NCBI GenBank assembly: GCA_947382645.1
Contig: CANDAE010000010.1
Location: forward strand, 65,457-129,456
DNA length: 64,000 bases
Reading direction: 5' to 3'
Source: Suilimivivens sp009774465
GTDB taxonomy: Bacteria > Bacillota > Clostridia > Lachnospirales > Lachnospiraceae
Of this stretch, positions 61,669-64,000 are shown piece by piece. How positions within the stretch are numbered: the stretch's first letter is position 1; every line of letters starts with the position of its first letter. Under the pieces are notes generated by a model. The model was not told the origin of the DNA. It saw only the letters and a program-made list of their open reading frames with translations, and made no database searches. The translations under genes were made by a program, and so were the position numbers.

Positions 61669-62420
61669 GAGATAAAAAAGTCGAAGTTAATAATTTATCT
61701 AAAGTTTTCTTTCAAAAGGACTCCTATTTTGAGGTTGTAAATGATGTAAGCTTTGACGTTTATGACGGTGAATTTCTGGTTCTTTTAGGCCCCGGACGTT
61801 GTGGCAAAACAGTTCTTTTAAATATGCTGATTGGTACGGAAGACAAAACAGAAGGGCAGATTAAAGTCAATCACGCTGGCGGCGAAAAAAACTCTCCGGC
61901 CATGTCAATGGTTTTTCAAAAGAAAGCCCTGCTGCCTTTTAAAACCGTTATGGAAAACGTAGAGCTTGGACTGAAATTCCAAAAAATGGAAAAGGAAAAA
62001 CGCAGAAAAATCTGCCAAAAATACATTGATCTGGTTGGCCTGCATGGCTTTGAAAACTCCTATCCCCACGAATTATCCGGCGGAATGCAGCAGAGAGTGG
62101 GAATTGCAAGAGCTTACGCGGTAGATCCTGATATTCTTATTATGGATGAGCCTTTTGGCGCTTTGGATGCCCAGACCAGATATCAAATGGAAGAAGAACT
62201 TCTTCAAATATGGGAGAAAGAAAGAAAAACTATCATTTTTGTTACAAACAATATAGAAGAGGCTGTATATCTGGCAGACAGAATTATTTTACTAAGCGGC
62301 TGTCCCGCCCATGTGAAAGAAATTTTTTCCATTGACCTGCCAAAGCCAAGGGACTTATTTGATCCTGAATTTTTAAGGATCAGGGAACAGATAGAAGAAC
62401 AGACTGACTTATCATTATAA
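61656..62420 (+). CDS. ABC transporter ATP-binding protein 1 (canonical signature)
   Basis: 254 residues, GTG start inside the permease 2 gene. Walker A GPGRCGKT (about 44), Q-loop VFQKKALLPF, a complete ABC signature LSGGMQQRVGIARA, Walker B LIMDEPFGALD and the switch position in VTNNIEEA, where the usual His is Asn (VTHD becomes VTNN). The combination is typical of the nitrate/sulfonate/taurine ATPase class except for the missing switch His, which is normally important for hydrolysis. It likely pairs with the next ATPase, which has the His but a degenerate signature. Confidence 0.9.
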   Translation: MEQIRDKKVEVNNLSKVFFQKDSYFEVVNDVSFDVYDGEFLVLLGPGRCGKTVLLNMLIGTEDKTEGQIKVNHAGGEKNSPAMSMVFQKKALLPFKTVMENVELGLKFQKMEKEKRRKICQKYIDLVGLHGFENSYPHELSGGMQQRVGIARAYAVDPDILIMDEPFGALDAQTRYQMEEELLQIWEKERKTIIFVTNNIEEAVYLADRIILLSGCPAHVKEIFSIDLPKPRDLFDPEFLRIREQIEEQTDLSL

Positions 62421-62432
62421 TGTGAGGTTACT

Positions 62433-63170
62433 ATGGATGCAAAAGTAAAAGTTGAACATTTAACAAAAAAATACGGGGATCTATTGGTTTTAGACGATAT
62501 TTCTTTTTCCATAAAAAAGGGAGAATTCCTCTGCATTGTAGGACCTACCGGATGTGGAAAAACAACTTTTTTAAATTTGTTGACCAAAATCATAGAACCC
62601 ACTTCAGGCAATATTTACATTGACGGTGTTCCTGCCAATCCAAAGGTTCATAATATTTCTTCTGTATTTCAGGAACCTTCTGCATTTCCCTGGCTTACAG
62701 CCGAGCAAAATATAGAGTATGGATTAAAAATTAAAAAGTACGATCCAAAATACATCAAGGAACAAAGCGCAAAAATTCTGGCCTTATTAGGACTTGAAGA
62801 CTATAAAAATGTTTACCCGAGGGATATGTCGGTCAGTATGGAACAGCGTGTTGTGATTGGTAGGGCATTTGCAATGAATCCGGATCTGCTTCTTATGGAC
62901 GAACCCTATGGGCAAATGGACATTAAGATGAGATATTACCTTGAGGACGAAGTTGTTCGGTTGTGGAAAGTTACCGGAAGCACTGTTTTATTTGTTACAC
63001 ACAACCTGGAAGAAGCGGTTTATCTGGCAGAGCGGGTGTTGGTTCTTACCAATAAGCCTGCGACCATTAAAACGGAGATTCAAGTTGATCTGGAACGTCC
63101 ACGTAAGGTTTCCTCACCTGAATTTGTGGAAATACGAAAAGAACTGACGGATATGATTAAGTGGTGGTAA
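62433..63170 (+). CDS. ABC transporter ATP-binding protein 2 (degenerate signature)
   Basis: 245 residues. Walker A GPTGCGKTT (about 36), Q-loop VFQEPSAFPW, Walker B LLLMDEPYGQMD and the switch His in VTHNLEEA are present, but the ABC signature is DMSVSMEQRVVIGRA in place of LSGGxxQR. This is the reverse of ATPase 1, which keeps the signature and lacks the switch His. A heterodimer would thus have one complete composite site and one impaired site, the layout of asymmetric ABC proteins. GAGG precedes the ATG; a pair of strong hairpins follows. Confidence 0.9.
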   Translation: MDAKVKVEHLTKKYGDLLVLDDISFSIKKGEFLCIVGPTGCGKTTFLNLLTKIIEPTSGNIYIDGVPANPKVHNISSVFQEPSAFPWLTAEQNIEYGLKIKKYDPKYIKEQSAKILALLGLEDYKNVYPRDMSVSMEQRVVIGRAFAMNPDLLLMDEPYGQMDIKMRYYLEDEVVRLWKVTGSTVLFVTHNLEEAVYLAERVLVLTNKPATIKTEIQVDLERPRKVSSPEFVEIRKELTDMIKWW

Positions 63171-63171
63171 A

Positions 63172-63237
63172 TACAAAGAAAGGTTTGCGGAACAAACCTT
63201 TCTTTGTATAAGAAGAATGCCCTAGCGGACATTCTTC
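63172..63237 (+). promoter_or_regulatory. Tandem strong hairpins between ATPase 2 and the kinase gene
   Basis: TACAAAGAAAGGTTTG (63172-63187) and CAAACCTTTCTTTGTA (63193-63208) form a perfect 16-bp stem with a CGGAA loop. Directly after it, GAAGAATG (63212-63219) and CATTCTTC (63230-63237) form an 8-bp stem extended by two more pairs. No T-run follows either, so this may be an mRNA processing or stabilising element, or a partial stop, setting the level of kinase expression. Confidence 0.6.
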
Positions 63238-63274
63238 ACTATTTTTCTATACTTTACATTTTATGGAGTTAATT

Positions 63275-64000
63275 ATGGCAAAAATAGCGGGAATTGATAT
63301 TGGCACTACAAATGCAAAAATGACTGTGTATGATGAAAATGGGGATGAACTTGCCCAGGCTTCTTCTTATTATCAGAACCGCTGTCTTCATTCCATACCT
63401 GCCAGATCCATCTGGGATGCGGTTTTATTTTGTATATCCGATATCAGCAGACAATTGTCTCCTCACGACCAGATTGACGCACTGGCAGTTTCTTCTTTCG
63501 GAGAAAGCGTCGTGGCTATTGATAAAGAGGGAACTCCTCTTACCGATATTATTCTTCGTACTGCTGCAAATGGCGAAGAAGAGTTATCCGAAATTCTTAA
63601 CTGTATCTCCGAAAAGGAAATTACTTCTATTACCGGATTGTTTCCCAACAGGCGGTTTTCTCTTGTTAAAATGAAATGGTATAAGGAAAAGTCCGGCGTC
63701 TATGATAAAATATACAAATTTCTTACAATAGATTCTTACATTATTTTTATGCTGACCGGAACCTTTTTTACCAGTGAATCCACTGCCTGGAGAACAATGG
63801 CCTATGATATCAATTCTTTTTCATGGAGTCAAAAACTTCTTGACACAGCACAGATAGATTCTTCCAGACTGCCAGAGGTACTTCCTTCCGGAAGCTTTTG
63901 CAGCAAATGCAAAAATACTCTCTCCATCCATCATAAATTATTAACGGTCGATTGCAATCCGAGGCTCCCGTTTTGTAAACGAGTTTCACCTTTTGCAAGC
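63275..64000 (+). CDS. FGGY-family carbohydrate kinase, N-terminal part (cut by window edge)
   Basis: 242 codons from ATG 63275 (ATGGAGT upstream), open to the edge. The N-terminal phosphate-1 motif AGIDIGTTNAKMTVYDENG is diagnostic. LAVSSFGESVVAIDKEG corresponds to the substrate-contact loop, and LTGTFFTSESTAWRTMAYDI and RLPEVLPSGS are FGGY segments. The last 30 or so residues (after about 210) do not show the GGHD-type motif expected near here, so a frameshift, divergence or an edge artefact is possible. It would phosphorylate a sugar or polyol whose product the aldolase cleaves. Confidence 0.8.
   Translation, partial: MAKIAGIDIGTTNAKMTVYDENGDELAQASSYYQNRCLHSIPARSIWDAVLFCISDISRQLSPHDQIDALAVSSFGESVVAIDKEGTPLTDIILRTAANGEEELSEILNCISEKEITSITGLFPNRRFSLVKMKWYKEKSGVYDKIYKFLTIDSYIIFMLTGTFFTSESTAWRTMAYDINSFSWSQKLLDTAQIDSSRLPEVLPSGSFCSKCKNTLSIHHKLLTVDCNPRLPFCKRVSPFAS

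Noticed and set aside
1..64000. CRISPR arrays, tRNA/rRNA genes, transposases, phage structural genes and a replication origin
   Set aside because: No regularly spaced repeats, cloverleaf-type sequences, recognisable transposase or integrase motifs, or dnaA/dnaN genes were seen. The three DnaA-like boxes at 54327-54359 are too few to call an origin.

Overview
The window looks like a chromosomal segment of a low-GC, Gram-positive gut Clostridium, most likely a Lachnospiraceae member (Blautia/Dorea-like; the genus is an inference). Reasons: strong Gram-positive ribosome binding sites, a tryptophan T-box leader ahead of a canonical trpEGDCFBA operon, a YesM/YesN-type two-component system beside a sugar ABC transporter, sigma-A promoters with 16-17 bp spacers, and a bile salt hydrolase.

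Layout. (1) 1-14.0 kb, all on the minus strand: a carbohydrate-use locus. A histidine kinase and an AraC-type response regulator lie upstream of a lipoprotein binding protein and two permeases. These are followed by a YdjC/ChbG-type deacetylase, an MBL-fold hydrolase, a GH65 alpha-glucoside phosphorylase, beta-phosphoglucomutase, an esterase, a D-2-hydroxyacid dehydrogenase and a partial ROK regulator. Together they could import an alpha-glucosidic disaccharide, split it with phosphate and convert beta-glucose-1-phosphate to glucose-6-phosphate. Two palindromic intergenic repeats sit inside this block. (2) 14.2-24.9 kb, plus strand: a phosphonate (2-aminoethylphosphonate, AEP) surface-decoration cluster. 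It has PEP mutase with a Fom1-like cytidylyltransferase domain, phosphonopyruvate decarboxylase, AEP transaminase, a separate nucleotidyltransferase and a membrane sulfatase-fold protein. It also has a remarkable YidC/Oxa1 plus CDP-glycerol-glycerophosphotransferase fusion with a small secreted/membrane partner. ManC and ManA (GDP-mannose supply) follow. (3) 25.0-32.1 kb: promoter, T-box and trpEGDCFBA. (4) 32.1-37.6 kb, minus strand and visibly AT-rich: an inserted defence/conflict island. It holds an ABC-three-component system (SMEK protein, small middle component, DUF2326 ATPase), a 5'-truncated RelA/SpoT-domain gene and a DUF4143 AAA ATPase. (5) 37.6-43.9 kb: an FtsX-type ABC exporter with an XRE regulator, an HD-GYP protein and two small membrane-associated genes. 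(6) 44.0-52.9 kb, minus strand: pgi, a TPR membrane protein, a DUF436 protein, a very large Lhr-type helicase and a Mef-like MFS exporter. The exporter is preceded by a 13-codon leader peptide and alternative hairpins, which looks like a translational attenuator. (7) 53.1-56.8 kb: a small protein with an SDH-type Clp-fold protease, three phased DnaA-box-like repeats, a MATE exporter and a bile salt hydrolase. (8) 56.8-64.0 kb: a DeoR regulator divergent from a class II aldolase, an NMT1/SsuA-type binding protein, two permeases, two ATPases (one with a degenerate ABC signature) and the start of an FGGY kinase. This last set is an unusual catabolic locus whose substrate is unknown.

The best candidates for undescribed biology are the phosphonate cluster with its YidC-transferase fusion, the leader-peptide attenuator before the MFS gene, the ABC-3C island with the broken RelA/SpoT gene, and the NMT1-type transporter/aldolase/kinase locus. 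No tRNA, rRNA, CRISPR array, insertion sequence or prophage structural gene was seen. Start sites were adjusted to the best Shine-Dalgarno sequence where the longest frame was implausible.
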